From Paraburkholderia translucens (lineage in GTDB: Bacteria; Pseudomonadota; Gammaproteobacteria; Burkholderiales; Burkholderiaceae), in contig NZ_JAJITC010000001.1 in assembly GCF_020881035.1 (NCBI RefSeq), forward strand, positions 186,001-250,000: a stretch of 64,000 bases of DNA. The letters run 5' to 3'. Positions 53,904 through 63,100 of this stretch are shown here, piece after piece. The position numbers were made by a program, and so were the translations under genes. Under the pieces are notes generated by a model. It was given only the letters and a program-made list of their open reading frames with translations, did not search any database and had not been told where the DNA came from. Within the stretch, counting starts at the first letter, position 1. Each line of letters opens with the position of its first letter.

Positions 53904-55043
53904 ATGACGACGCACTTCGCCCTGCCGCTCGCGTTGCCGATCGCCCTGCTGCTGGTCGGCGCGTGCGAGCCTGCGCGGAACTCCTCCGACGCGAGCGTGG
54001 CCTCGGCGGCGCCCGCGCCCGACCGTCTGACCAAGGCCTCGCGACTCTATGCCGACGCGCTCGACGTCATCACCGCGCGCTATCTGTTCGCGACGAACGA
54101 TCCGGAACGCGTGACGCAGGACGCGCTTGACGCGTATCTCGCTTCACGCGACGCCTATTCAGGCCGCCTCACGCGCGACCAATACGCACGCTACCGCAAG
54201 GCGAACGAAGGTGGCTTCGGCGGCATCGGCATGGGGCTGGAGCGGCTGCGCGACGGCGCGACGATCTGCTACCCCGCTGCGCACGGCCCCGCCGAACGCG
54301 CTGGGGTCCATGACGGTGAGCGGCTCGTTTCGATCGATGGCGCCAGCGTGCGCGGAAAGCCGCTCCCGCTCGTCGCTGCGCTCGCGACCGGGCGCGAGGG
54401 CACGCCCGTGGAGCTCGTCGTCAGCGGCGCAGACGGCGCGCAGCGGGAGGTGCGCGTGGTGCGCACGCATCTGGACGAGCCGAGCGTCACGGAATACGAC
54501 GAAGGCGTGCTCCACGTGCTCAAGATTCCGAGCTTCACGACCAGCACGAAGAGTCTTGTCGCGGCGGCGCTCGCTGGTTGGGACAAGGACAAGCCGATCG
54601 TCATCGATCTGCGCGGCAGCGGCGGCGGCAGCTTTTTCGGCGCGCTGGATACCGCGATGCTGTTTCTCAAACAGGGAGCACCGATCGTCACCGTTACCGG
54701 TCGCACGGGCGCCCACACCTATACGAGCACGCGCCTCACCGACTTCACGCCGCGCCCGGTCTTTCTCTGGCAGGACGCGCACACTGCGAGCGCCGCCGAG
54801 GTGCTGATCGCCGCGCTCGTCGACAACGGGCTCGCGCTATCGATCGGCGAGCCGAGCGCAGGAAAGGGCACGCGGCAGGACGTTGTCGAGCTGTCCGATG
54901 GTTCGGCGCTGATTCTCACCACTGGTTATCTGTCGACGCCGCGCGGCCTCGCGTTCGACCACCGCGGTCTCGCGCCGATGCGCGCGCTGCCGCCGTCGTC
55001 CGACACCGCCGCGTACGCGCGCGCCACGCTTGCGAGTCAATGA
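53904..55043 (+). CDS. S41 family C-terminal-processing-type protease, lipoprotein
   Basis: A 379-residue protein with a lipobox 'LLLVGACEPARNS' (Cys21). A PDZ domain at about 105-190 has 'GIGMGLERLRDGATICYPAAHGPAERAGVHDGERLVSIDG'. The S41 catalytic core has 'IVIDLRGSGGGSF', the nucleophile Ser296 in 'AHTASAAEVL' and Lys321 in 'GEPSAGKGTRQD', spaced 25 residues apart as in CtpA. The protein should be active in the periplasm and may process or degrade partners in the operon. It lies between the coiled-coil lipoproteins and kinase 2. Confidence 0.92.
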   Translation: MTTHFALPLALPIALLLVGACEPARNSSDASVASAAPAPDRLTKASRLYADALDVITARYLFATNDPERVTQDALDAYLASRDAYSGRLTRDQYARYRKANEGGFGGIGMGLERLRDGATICYPAAHGPAERAGVHDGERLVSIDGASVRGKPLPLVAALATGREGTPVELVVSGADGAQREVRVVRTHLDEPSVTEYDEGVLHVLKIPSFTTSTKSLVAAALAGWDKDKPIVIDLRGSGGGSFFGALDTAMLFLKQGAPIVTVTGRTGAHTYTSTRLTDFTPRPVFLWQDAHTASAAEVLIAALVDNGLALSIGEPSAGKGTRQDVVELSDGSALILTTGYLSTPRGLAFDHRGLAPMRALPPSSDTAAYARATLASQ

Positions 55044-55044
55044 C

Positions 55045-56409
55045 ATGCTAGACACATGGAAAATCCGCGACATGACCGACGCGAGCCTCATCGGCAGAAC
55101 GATTCGCGATCGCTATGTCATCGTCAGGCGGCTCGGCGAAGGCGGCATGGGGCGTGTCTATCTTGCCGAGCTTGCGGGCATGCGCGCCCGCCGGTTCGCC
55201 GTGAAGTTGCTGCGCCCCGAGCTCACGAACAACGCTCACTTTCAGCACCGCTTTCACGACGAAGCGAAGCATCAAGCGCAGCTCGATCACGAGAACATCG
55301 TCGAGATGGTCGATTATTTCGAGCTCGACGGCGACTACTTCCTGGTGCTCGATTTTGTCGACGGCCAGACCCTTTCCGATCTGCTCGACAGCCAGCCCGG
55401 CAAGAAGCTGCCGGAGAAGCAGGCGCTCTCGATCATCACGGGCGTGCTGGCCGGGCTCGACTGCGCGCATCAGAAAGGCATCGTGCATCGCGACGTGAAG
55501 CCGTCAAATGTGCTCGTCGACGTGCGCGGCCGCGTGCGTATCACCGATTTCGGGATCGCGTCCGATGCGGCCGGCCTCACGCGCAGCGGCGGGGGCCAGG
55601 TGATCGGCACGCCGGAATACATGAGCCCCGAGCAGTTGAGCGGCAGCGCAACCATCGATCATCGCTCGGATGTGTATTCGGCAGGCGTCGTGCTCTATCA
55701 GATGCTGACCGGCCAGTTGCCGTTTCAGGGCGACTCGTTCCAGTCGATCCAGGCGCAGCAGCTCGCGAGCGCCGTGCCGAACGCGCGGACGGCCAACCCC
55801 AAAATCCCGAAGCGGCTCGCGGAGATCGTGCGCCGCGCGATGCAGAAAAGCCCTGCCGACCGCTATCAGGGCGGCCTGCACTTCATCGCGGCGATCGACG
55901 CATATCGCCGGCGCAGCGCATGGAAGTACGTGATGCTGTCGGCGTGCATGCTAGTCGCGGCGGGCATCTACGTCGCGCAGTCAAGGATCGTGAACATGCA
56001 GGTGGTACGCGAGGCCGTGCGCACGGCGGCGCACGACTACAACAACCTGTGCCGCGAGCAGGGATTCAGGAAGAAGAATGAGGACGGTCTTGTCACCTCG
56101 CAAAAGGAAGGCGACTCCGATCTGATCGAGATGTTCAGGAACAACCTCGTGAAGAACGACGAGAACATGCAATTGAGCGCGCGCGAATACGGCGACGTGT
56201 TCCAGCGCATGACAAAGCTCGAGCAGCGGGCGGTGCGCCGCGCGCTCAACGAGGAAAGCGCGGATTCCAGCATGGCGGCCGTGCGCCGCGTGGTAGCAGC
56301 GGACTATGACGCGTACACCGCACACGGCGCCCTTCCCACTGTTCAGTCGATGGTGCCGCGCTGTGCCACGCTCGACTACAAGTACGAGCGGGCGAATGTC
56401 CCGCAGTGA
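55045..56409 (+). CDS. Hanks-type Ser/Thr protein kinase 2 with periplasmic domain (PpkA-like)
   Basis: A 454-residue protein from the ATG at 55045, one base after the S41 gene stop; an ATG at 55072 is an alternative. Kinase motifs are intact: 'LGEGGMGRVYLAE', 'FAVKLL', 'IVHRDVKPSNVLVD', 'ITDFGIA', 'GTPEYMSPEQLSGSATIDHRSDVYSAGVVLYQMLTGQLPF'. A membrane helix at about 293-312 is followed by about 140 periplasmic residues with no recognised fold (two Cys present), a candidate sensor domain. This is the kinase most like PpkA in layout. Confidence 0.94.
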   Translation: MLDTWKIRDMTDASLIGRTIRDRYVIVRRLGEGGMGRVYLAELAGMRARRFAVKLLRPELTNNAHFQHRFHDEAKHQAQLDHENIVEMVDYFELDGDYFLVLDFVDGQTLSDLLDSQPGKKLPEKQALSIITGVLAGLDCAHQKGIVHRDVKPSNVLVDVRGRVRITDFGIASDAAGLTRSGGGQVIGTPEYMSPEQLSGSATIDHRSDVYSAGVVLYQMLTGQLPFQGDSFQSIQAQQLASAVPNARTANPKIPKRLAEIVRRAMQKSPADRYQGGLHFIAAIDAYRRRSAWKYVMLSACMLVAAGIYVAQSRIVNMQVVREAVRTAAHDYNNLCREQGFRKKNEDGLVTSQKEGDSDLIEMFRNNLVKNDENMQLSAREYGDVFQRMTKLEQRAVRRALNEESADSSMAAVRRVVAADYDAYTAHGALPTVQSMVPRCATLDYKYERANVPQ

Positions 56410-56445
56410 CGCTTTCGTTGTCGCGATTTCCTCAGGAGCTCGATC

Positions 56446-56835
56446 ATGCCGCAGCAAGTGACGATGGGCGCGGTGCTTCAATGCTCGTTCGGGCTCACGC
56501 CCGCATCGCTGACCGTACTGCCCGTGAACCGGGTGATGGCCGAAGGGCCGCCCGCCGCGACCATTCAGGATCACGTGCCGCTCGTCAACATCGGCACGTT
56601 CGGCATGTGTTCGTCACCGGCGAACCCCGTCGTCATTTCGGCGACGGCGGCCAAGCTGGGCGTGTTCACGCCGATGCCCTGCATCCCCGCGACGACCACC
56701 CCTTGGGTCGCGGGCGCGCCGTCGGTGCTGATCGGCGGCATTCCGGCGCTCGACAATGTCTCGCAGTGCATGTGCATGTGGGGTGGCGTGGTCACGGTGA
56801 TCGATCCGGCGACGGTGAAAACCAACGTCCAGTGA
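56446..56835 (+). CDS. PAAR-like protein (DUF4280), eCIS/T6SS spike tip
   Basis: A 129-residue protein with the DUF4280 pattern: 'VTMGAVLQCSFGLTPASLTVLPVNRV', 'IGTFGMCSSPANPVV', 'PMPCIPATTTPWVAGAPSVLIGGIPALDNVSQCMCMWGG'. The conserved cysteines likely hold a metal that sharpens the spike tip. It has no toxin extension. The structural operon has no PAAR gene of its own, so this should be the tip of its spike. An AGGAGC site lies before the ATG. Confidence 0.92.
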   Translation: MPQQVTMGAVLQCSFGLTPASLTVLPVNRVMAEGPPAATIQDHVPLVNIGTFGMCSSPANPVVISATAAKLGVFTPMPCIPATTTPWVAGAPSVLIGGIPALDNVSQCMCMWGGVVTVIDPATVKTNVQ

Positions 56836-56897
56836 GGCGCGCGTTGCGTCGGATGATGGCTCGAGCGTTGGTTCGAATATCTGCAGGGAGGCACATC

Positions 56898-59024
56898 ATG
56901 GCCCAGACTACCTTCGATCGGCTTAGGAATCTCCGCGCTGCGTCACTGCTGACGCTCGCGATGCTCTGCGGCGTGGCGCTGCAGGACGCGCAGGCCGCGT
57001 GTTCGCCGAATCAGATCAATTGCCATCAGCCTTCGGTGCCGCAGCAGCTCCATCCGGTGATACCGCCACAGCCGCGTCCGATCGTGCAGTCGCAGCAGCA
57101 GCCGCATCCGGTGATGACAGTTCGGCAACCCTCGATACTGACCTCTGTTGTGCAGATTCAGCATCCGTCGCCGGCGCCTACCCAACCGCAAGCCGCGGTG
57201 CCGGTCGCACACGCGCCGCAATCGCCCAACGCGGCGATCAGAAGCGAACAGGAGATGCCGCACGGCTCGACAGCCGTCCAGGCTCCCGCGGCTCATGCTC
57301 TCACGCATTCCGGCACGGCGCAGATTGCGCGGATACCGGTGCCCAGTCTGCGAGGGATGAGCACTAAGGCAGCCCAACTACTGCTCGAACATCAGCACCT
57401 CTCGCTGGCTGTGATGGATCAACCGGGCAAGGGCTTCTCGGACGAGATCATCGAACAAGTCCCATCTGCCGGTACGCCCGTCCCTCCCGGCACGCGCGTG
57501 TCGGTCCACCTGCGGCGGGTCGAGATGCGAGCGCCAGACAAGCCGGAGGTCGCTATCGCACCCGGACGACAGGCGCTCGGCAATGAACGGCTGGAGCGGC
57601 TGGAGCGGCTGCCCCACAGCCTGTCGCCGGGCATCGAGGCGGGTATCGCCGGCGCGGCGGGCGGTACGAGGCAGACGCTGCAATACAGCCTTCCGGAGAA
57701 GCGGTTAGCTCAGGCGGTGCCGCTGTCGCCCTCCACAAGCGTTGGTAAACCGGCACTGCAGAGCCCGAACCCCGGCAACGTGACGATCAACCCCGGCCCG
57801 AATCGCGTGGGCCCGTCGGTCGTCATTGGAATCCACCCGGCACCAGCGATGCCCGCGCCCGTCATCGTGGCGCCAATGCCTGCCGCGCCGCCCGCGGCAC
57901 TTGCACCCGTCGCGCCGCCCGCACCGCCGGCCTGGGCCGCGTCGCCCGCGCCACCGGTCGCGGCAGACGCAGCGCCGGCTTCGCCCCGAGCCGGCACACC
58001 TTCCGGTGCTGATACCCAAAACGCAGCGATCATGGCTGCCGGTCCGGGACCCGCCGACGGCGAAGACGCGAATATTCCAGAAGCAGCCGGTGAAGCGCCG
58101 CCGATTGCCGACGCTCAGCCGCCCGTGCAAGGCGAAGTGCCAGGACCGCTGGCGGCCACCGAACCGGCGACCGCGGCGGACCTCGCGGTTGCGCCGCGAC
58201 GGCCCGCGATCGCGCCGTCGATCGCCGCGCCATCCACTTCCACGGAAAACACCCGAGTGGCCGGCGACACCTCGACAGCGGATCGGCCGGAATCCACCGC
58301 GAAGAGCACCGCGAATACGCCCGCGCCACCTGCTGGCACGGGCGAAAACGTCGCGCAGCCCGACGACCGCACGCAGGCGGCTTTCGGGTCGGTCGACCGC
58401 GCGCTGGACTCGATGCCGCTTGCGACGGCTGTGTTCAATGTGCCAACCGACATCGACGTGGACGAGGATTGTCCCTGCCGCATCGACTTCGTCCTCGACG
58501 CGCGAGACAGCGCGGATGCGATCACGGCGCTCATCAAGCGTCTGAATCCCGCAGCGGCAAACTTCCAGCACGACCGCGTGCGCATCTACCCCGAGATGGA
58601 AGCAAGCCTGACGGCGCAGCCGGACGATTTCAGCATCGACCCCGGTCCGGAGAAGCCATACCGGCAAGCGGTCAGCGATACCAAGCCCACCACATGGACG
58701 TGGTACGTGACGCCGAAGAGATGGGGCGTGCATCGCATGCGACTCGCGCTCTATGCCCGGATTCCGATCGAAGGTAAACAGATGCCCGTGCTCGTCCAGA
58801 CGTTCGACAAGAACATAATCGTGACGGTGACGCCATGGAGTCTCGTGCGACGCTTCGTCTTGGAGAACTGGAAATGGCTGTCGGTTACGCTGCTGATTCC
58901 GCTCGGGCAGTTCCTCTGGAAAAATCGTCGGCGTCTGCAACCGCGCGTGAACGCGGCGTCGGTCACGCCGCCCGGGCACCATCATCGGCATCATGCGCAG
59001 ATGCATCGGCACGGCAGAAAGTGA
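56898..59024 (+). CDS. PASTA-containing, Pro/Ala-rich membrane protein with His-rich tail
   Basis: The ATG at 56898 has GGGAGG upstream, giving 708 residues. A signal peptide (about 1-33) is followed by a Pro/Gln-rich stretch and one PASTA domain (about 144-210, 'VPSLRGMSTKAAQLLLEHQHL', 'IEQVPSAGTPVPPGTRVSVHL'). About 300 residues of Ala/Pro-rich linker follow. A folded domain at about 500-640 has 'CPCRIDFVLDAR' and 'TWTWYVTPKRWGVHRMRLALYARIPIEGKQMPVL'. A membrane helix at about 652-679 ends in a basic, His-rich cytoplasmic tail ('PGHHHRHHAQMHRHG'). It probably reaches through the periplasm and may sense the cell wall. Confidence 0.75.
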   Translation: MAQTTFDRLRNLRAASLLTLAMLCGVALQDAQAACSPNQINCHQPSVPQQLHPVIPPQPRPIVQSQQQPHPVMTVRQPSILTSVVQIQHPSPAPTQPQAAVPVAHAPQSPNAAIRSEQEMPHGSTAVQAPAAHALTHSGTAQIARIPVPSLRGMSTKAAQLLLEHQHLSLAVMDQPGKGFSDEIIEQVPSAGTPVPPGTRVSVHLRRVEMRAPDKPEVAIAPGRQALGNERLERLERLPHSLSPGIEAGIAGAAGGTRQTLQYSLPEKRLAQAVPLSPSTSVGKPALQSPNPGNVTINPGPNRVGPSVVIGIHPAPAMPAPVIVAPMPAAPPAALAPVAPPAPPAWAASPAPPVAADAAPASPRAGTPSGADTQNAAIMAAGPGPADGEDANIPEAAGEAPPIADAQPPVQGEVPGPLAATEPATAADLAVAPRRPAIAPSIAAPSTSTENTRVAGDTSTADRPESTAKSTANTPAPPAGTGENVAQPDDRTQAAFGSVDRALDSMPLATAVFNVPTDIDVDEDCPCRIDFVLDARDSADAITALIKRLNPAAANFQHDRVRIYPEMEASLTAQPDDFSIDPGPEKPYRQAVSDTKPTTWTWYVTPKRWGVHRMRLALYARIPIEGKQMPVLVQTFDKNIIVTVTPWSLVRRFVLENWKWLSVTLLIPLGQFLWKNRRRLQPRVNAASVTPPGHHHRHHAQMHRHGRK

Positions 59025-59077
59025 GCTTTGCGATGCGCCGGGATCGCGCTTGGGCCCGTAAAGCCCCAGGACTGCGG

Positions 59078-60154
59078 TTAGGGGCGCCTCGATTTGTCAG
59101 CCTGGAGCCGGCTCGCGATCAACTGGATAAGATAAATAGCGAACTCGGGCTCCCGATAGTAGAAGCGGATAGCGTCGGGTGCGGAGACCGTCTTCATCTC
59201 GCAGTCGGTCTTGCATACGGCCGTGGACGTACGGCGATGCTCGGGCGAAAAGAGCCCGATTTCACCCAGCACCGTGCCCGCACCTATGTCGATGCCAAGT
59301 TCGCTCAACCTGACGGTGCCCTTCTCGACGTAGAAAAGCTCGGTGCTGGTGTCGCCCTTACGAAACAGTACCTGCCCCGAGCGGAAGTGCTGGCTTTTCA
59401 TGTTGGCGAGCAGTCTGCCGACCGTGATGCGGCCGTTGATCGCCTTGTCGACCTGCGCGTCGCGGATCCTTTCCATGCGCGCCGCAACGATGCTCGCTTC
59501 ACCACGGCTGGACACGTTCAGCGCTTTGAAAATCGTCGTGAGGTGCGTCTTGACGGTCGCTTCCGAGACATCGAGCTGTCGCGCGATCACCTTGTTGGAG
59601 CGCCCGCGCGTGAGCAGCGCCAGCACCTCGATTTGTCGCGGCGTAAGGTGCAGATGCGGATCAGGATAGGGCAGGCCTCGCAGGGCGTCGGCGTCGGCGT
59701 CGGCGTTGGGGTCGGCGTTGGCGTTGGCGTCAACGTCGGCCTCCGCGGCCGCGAACGGCTCGTGCAAGCTTGCAGCAACCAACGAGCGCGGAAGATAGAC
59801 ACCGCCCGCAAAGGCGAGGCGCAACGCGCTGAAAAGGAGTTCGGACGAGGCCGATTTCTCCACGCAACCTGAAACGCCCGCCGCGATCAGTTCGTCGACG
59901 TGCTGGCGTTGCGCGTTGCTCAAGAGGACGATTACGGGCGTGGTGCGAGAATGACGCCGTGCGGCCTCCAACTCATCGCTCGCCACGCGCAGACAGTCGC
60001 CGTCCATGACGACACAGTCCGGCTTGCGATTGTTTGGCCAACTGGTGGTCAGGCAATTCGAGGCGAGCACTTCGCCATCCTGAGCGAATCCGCGCAGCAG
60101 CGCCTCGACGCCTTCGCGAAAGAGTCCCGGCGGTCCGGTGAGCAAAATGTACAT
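59078..60154 (-). CDS. Receiver-LuxR HTH-cNMP-binding fusion transcriptional regulator
   Basis: The ATG at 60154 gives 358 residues. Residues 1-115 form a receiver-like domain with Asp51 ('VVMDGD'), Ser79 and Lys100, but the acidic pair after strand 1 is missing ('ILLTGPPGLF'), so ordinary phosphorylation is doubtful. An Ala/Asp/Asn repeat linker (about 138-160) follows. A NarL-type HTH at about 178-236 reads 'LTPRQIEVLALLTRGRSNKVIARQLDVSEATVKTHL'. The C-terminus (about 255-350) is a cNMP-binding domain ('FRSGQVLFRKGDTSTELFYVEKGTVRL', 'GTVLGEIGLFSPEHRRT'). It is the last gene of the P450-peroxidase group. Confidence 0.9.
   Translation of the reverse strand: MYILLTGPPGLFREGVEALLRGFAQDGEVLASNCLTTSWPNNRKPDCVVMDGDCLRVASDELEAARRHSRTTPVIVLLSNAQRQHVDELIAAGVSGCVEKSASSELLFSALRLAFAGGVYLPRSLVAASLHEPFAAAEADVDANANADPNADADADALRGLPYPDPHLHLTPRQIEVLALLTRGRSNKVIARQLDVSEATVKTHLTTIFKALNVSSRGEASIVAARMERIRDAQVDKAINGRITVGRLLANMKSQHFRSGQVLFRKGDTSTELFYVEKGTVRLSELGIDIGAGTVLGEIGLFSPEHRRTSTAVCKTDCEMKTVSAPDAIRFYYREPEFAIYLIQLIASRLQADKSRRP
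59685..59740. repeat. Hexanucleotide repeat GCGTCG/GCGTTG inside the regulator gene
   Basis: About nine imperfect six-base units (GCGTCG, GCGTTG) in a row encode the Ala-Asp/Asn linker between the receiver and the HTH. A change in unit number would keep the frame and alter linker length only. Confidence 0.8.
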
Positions 60155-60159
60155 GCAGT

Positions 60160-63100
60160 TTAGTCTCGCAACTTTTCCGCCGCGCACGGCGACACGAGAA
60201 GATCCAGGAACGCCCTGCCAGGAATGAAAAAATAGCCGCCGCCGATCAGCCGGGTCAGATCCGGGAGTTCCGGCAGGCACACCGGTCCAGCCGGAGTCGG
60301 TATGGTGAAGCCCCGGTTTTCTCCATGCCCCACGATCGGATCGACCTCATCCTGCAATCCGTGCACGCTCGGGTTGAGCAGCCACGTCTTCTGGACAAAC
60401 TCGAATTGCCGCTCGATATCGCCGTTGAGGCACATGAAGAACAGGCCCACTTCCTTCGTCGGGTCCACCTCCGTGGGGTTGAGCGGATTGAGTTTTCCGA
60501 AGACCCGTCCCACGCGCAGCAGGCGATGGCGATTGACCGAAGCGATTTCGTCCTTCGACCCGGGAAAGCGCGTGTCGCGCGGGTTTGCCCGGCGCACGTG
60601 GGAGCCGAAAGGACAGGCGCTGCCGTCTGGATCTTCGCCCATCATGAAGTCGTTGTCGGGCCGCCGAGGGGGCTTGTCGCCCGCCGTGGGCGGAGGCCTG
60701 TCATGCCGCACGAGCGAGGCGCCATCCTGCCAGCGGCCGAGCAACTTGGCGAAAAGGACCTCCTGGACTTTTTTCGTGTTGTCGGACCGCACCACGCAGG
60801 CGGGAAGGACGAAGGACTGGTGCCTCTCGGCCGCGGGGGCAGCGGCTTCCCCTTTCTCGCTGTCGCTGGCTTCACCACGCGTCGTCGTTCCCTCTGCGAC
60901 ACTCGGCGCACCGCCCCGAATGCCAGTGCGCCTGTACCAGGCGTCGAATGCATCGAGGTGTTGCAGGTACTGCCGCACGACGAGATACGTGCCGTTCGAG
61001 CCTATGTCGCGCCGGCCTTCTCCCTCATACGAGGCGAACTCCGGACGCTTGCGGAATGGATCGGACCCGATGTCGGGTAGCGTGCGATTCGGATCAAACG
61101 AAGCCTTGATGGAAGGCAACGGGCAGATCACGCCGAGATTATCGGGGTAGCCCAGAACGAACTCGCCGGCGTCCACCAGATCGTTGGGGGAATTCTTGCG
61201 AGTCCAGTGCGGCAGACCGCGAATGATCGGCTGCGACACACCGTCGGCGAACCCGAACGGTTCTTTCTGCGGGATGCCGCCATAACTCCGCCCATCCTTA
61301 CTCTGCCGCAGCGTCATGCGCTGGTAGTAGACATCGCGGTGGCCGTTGGCGCGCATGCCGCGAGCGAGCTTTCGATACGTCCCGACGAAACTCGATCGAT
61401 CGCGGGCGTAGATGAGCACCAGCAGATCGGCCTCCCGACCCAGCCCGCCCCACCGCCAGTTTTCCGGCGCGTTCTTGCCGAGATCGCCGAGCGCCCGTGA
61501 TCGCTCCGGCGTGCGCATACCTTGATTGAACGCGGGCGGAAAGGTCTCGATCGCGTCATCGGGAATGCCCAAAGACTTGAGTCCTTGCGCCGCAAAACCC
61601 AGCACCAGCGCGACATCATGATGGTCCTGCGCTTCGCCGTACACTGCGAGATCGCGCATCGACCGGACGAAGTTCCGGCATTTCTCAACGTCCTCCTTGT
61701 TCAGGGAAATGAGCCAGCACGCCGAATAGCGCATGTCCGACATTCCGCCGAAGACAATGGTCGGCATTTCCGATATCTGCAACTCGCTGGCCGGCCGCGG
61801 TGAGGAGCCGAACAGCGCAAGCCAGTCCACGCAGTCCTGATACGACTCCGCCGTTGCGATGCCCTGCCGGATGGCGGCATTGGTGCGGATGCGCGCCGCG
61901 CTCAGATTGCGGTAGGCGCCATACCAGAAGAGCGTCGGCGTTTGCTGTCGGCGCGCCCATCGCACCGTGCGATCCCGGTCCGCCGCGCCGCCGCCGACCA
62001 GGCCATGCGTCCTCGGAAAGCCGACACAATTGCTCCAGATACCCGTGACACCCGTCGGCGCATCAGCAATGAAATCGGCGACATACGACTCCCATGTACC
62101 GTCATAGTTCGACCAGAACATCAACTGATCGGTACCCGGCAGGCGCATCCAGCGCGCGAAATGAATCACGCCGTTCTTGCCGAGAAAACCGGGGGTGCTG
62201 ACGAAGCGTCCCGCACCCACCAGGATGAAGGCGAGCCGCAGCGTTGCGGTGCGTATCCAGCTTGGCTTGATGCGTGAAACAGAAGCGAGGTGGTTCTGTC
62301 CTCCGACGTTCTCGACCGCGAGCAACTGGGCGTCGTGCGCGGTCGATGGCGCACGCTCCTCGGCATAGTCGGTCTCTTCCAGTTCCCGAAGCTTTAAAAG
62401 CCCAAAGAAGAAGACGAGCCCGACGAGCAGAACGAACGCGGCCGTCACGGTGAGGCTCCACATCATTGCGACGATCAGGTTGTACTTTCCCCAGGCATAG
62501 CCAAACGTAATCACGAACAGGAGGAGAAACGGAACGTAAAGTGGCCACATGAACCGCTGGATGACCGTTCCCACCACCTTCCAGGCCTGCGGATTCTTGA
62601 CCGATCGCGTTTTATCCGGATCCTGTCCGATCAGCGGCGCGGGATCAGGAACGAACGCCCATTTCCAGCTGCGCTCACCATCGGTCCACAGCAACTGGCG
62701 TAGTTGGTCGATCCGCTGATGCGGCGACTTCTCAGCCCAGCACGCGTTCCTGCTCCGCTTGTCGATCTCGACGCCCAGATGCGTGGCCAGCGCGTGTTCG
62801 TCGATGACCCGCTGCACTGTCATTCCCGGCGAGCCGCTGAATACCTGCCCTGCCGGGCCGCCCCACGTATCGCGGATCTTGACCGTTTTCCTGAGCAGAT
62901 AGGCACGCAGCCTGTCGCGCGTCGTCTTGATGCCCGCCTGGTCGAGCACGCTCAGCAACGGCCCGTGGAAGTGCTCGACGAGATCCGTGAAGAGCGCCTG
63001 CGGCCCGTAGTCCGACGAGATCTCGATCACGAGATGAGAAGTCGTGCTCGTCGGCTTGAGCGGCGGCAAGTCCGGGGCCGCGTCGTACTCGGCCGGACAT

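Noticed and set aside
47846..59024. Type VI secretion gene cluster
   Set aside because: Kinase, PP2C, FHA and PAAR-like genes suggest T6SS, but no TssB/C, TssJ/L/M, TssK/F/G, Hcp or ClpV gene is present in the window.
59685..59740. CRISPR or origin iterons
   Set aside because: The units are six bases, in frame, and encode the linker of the regulator; there are no spacers.
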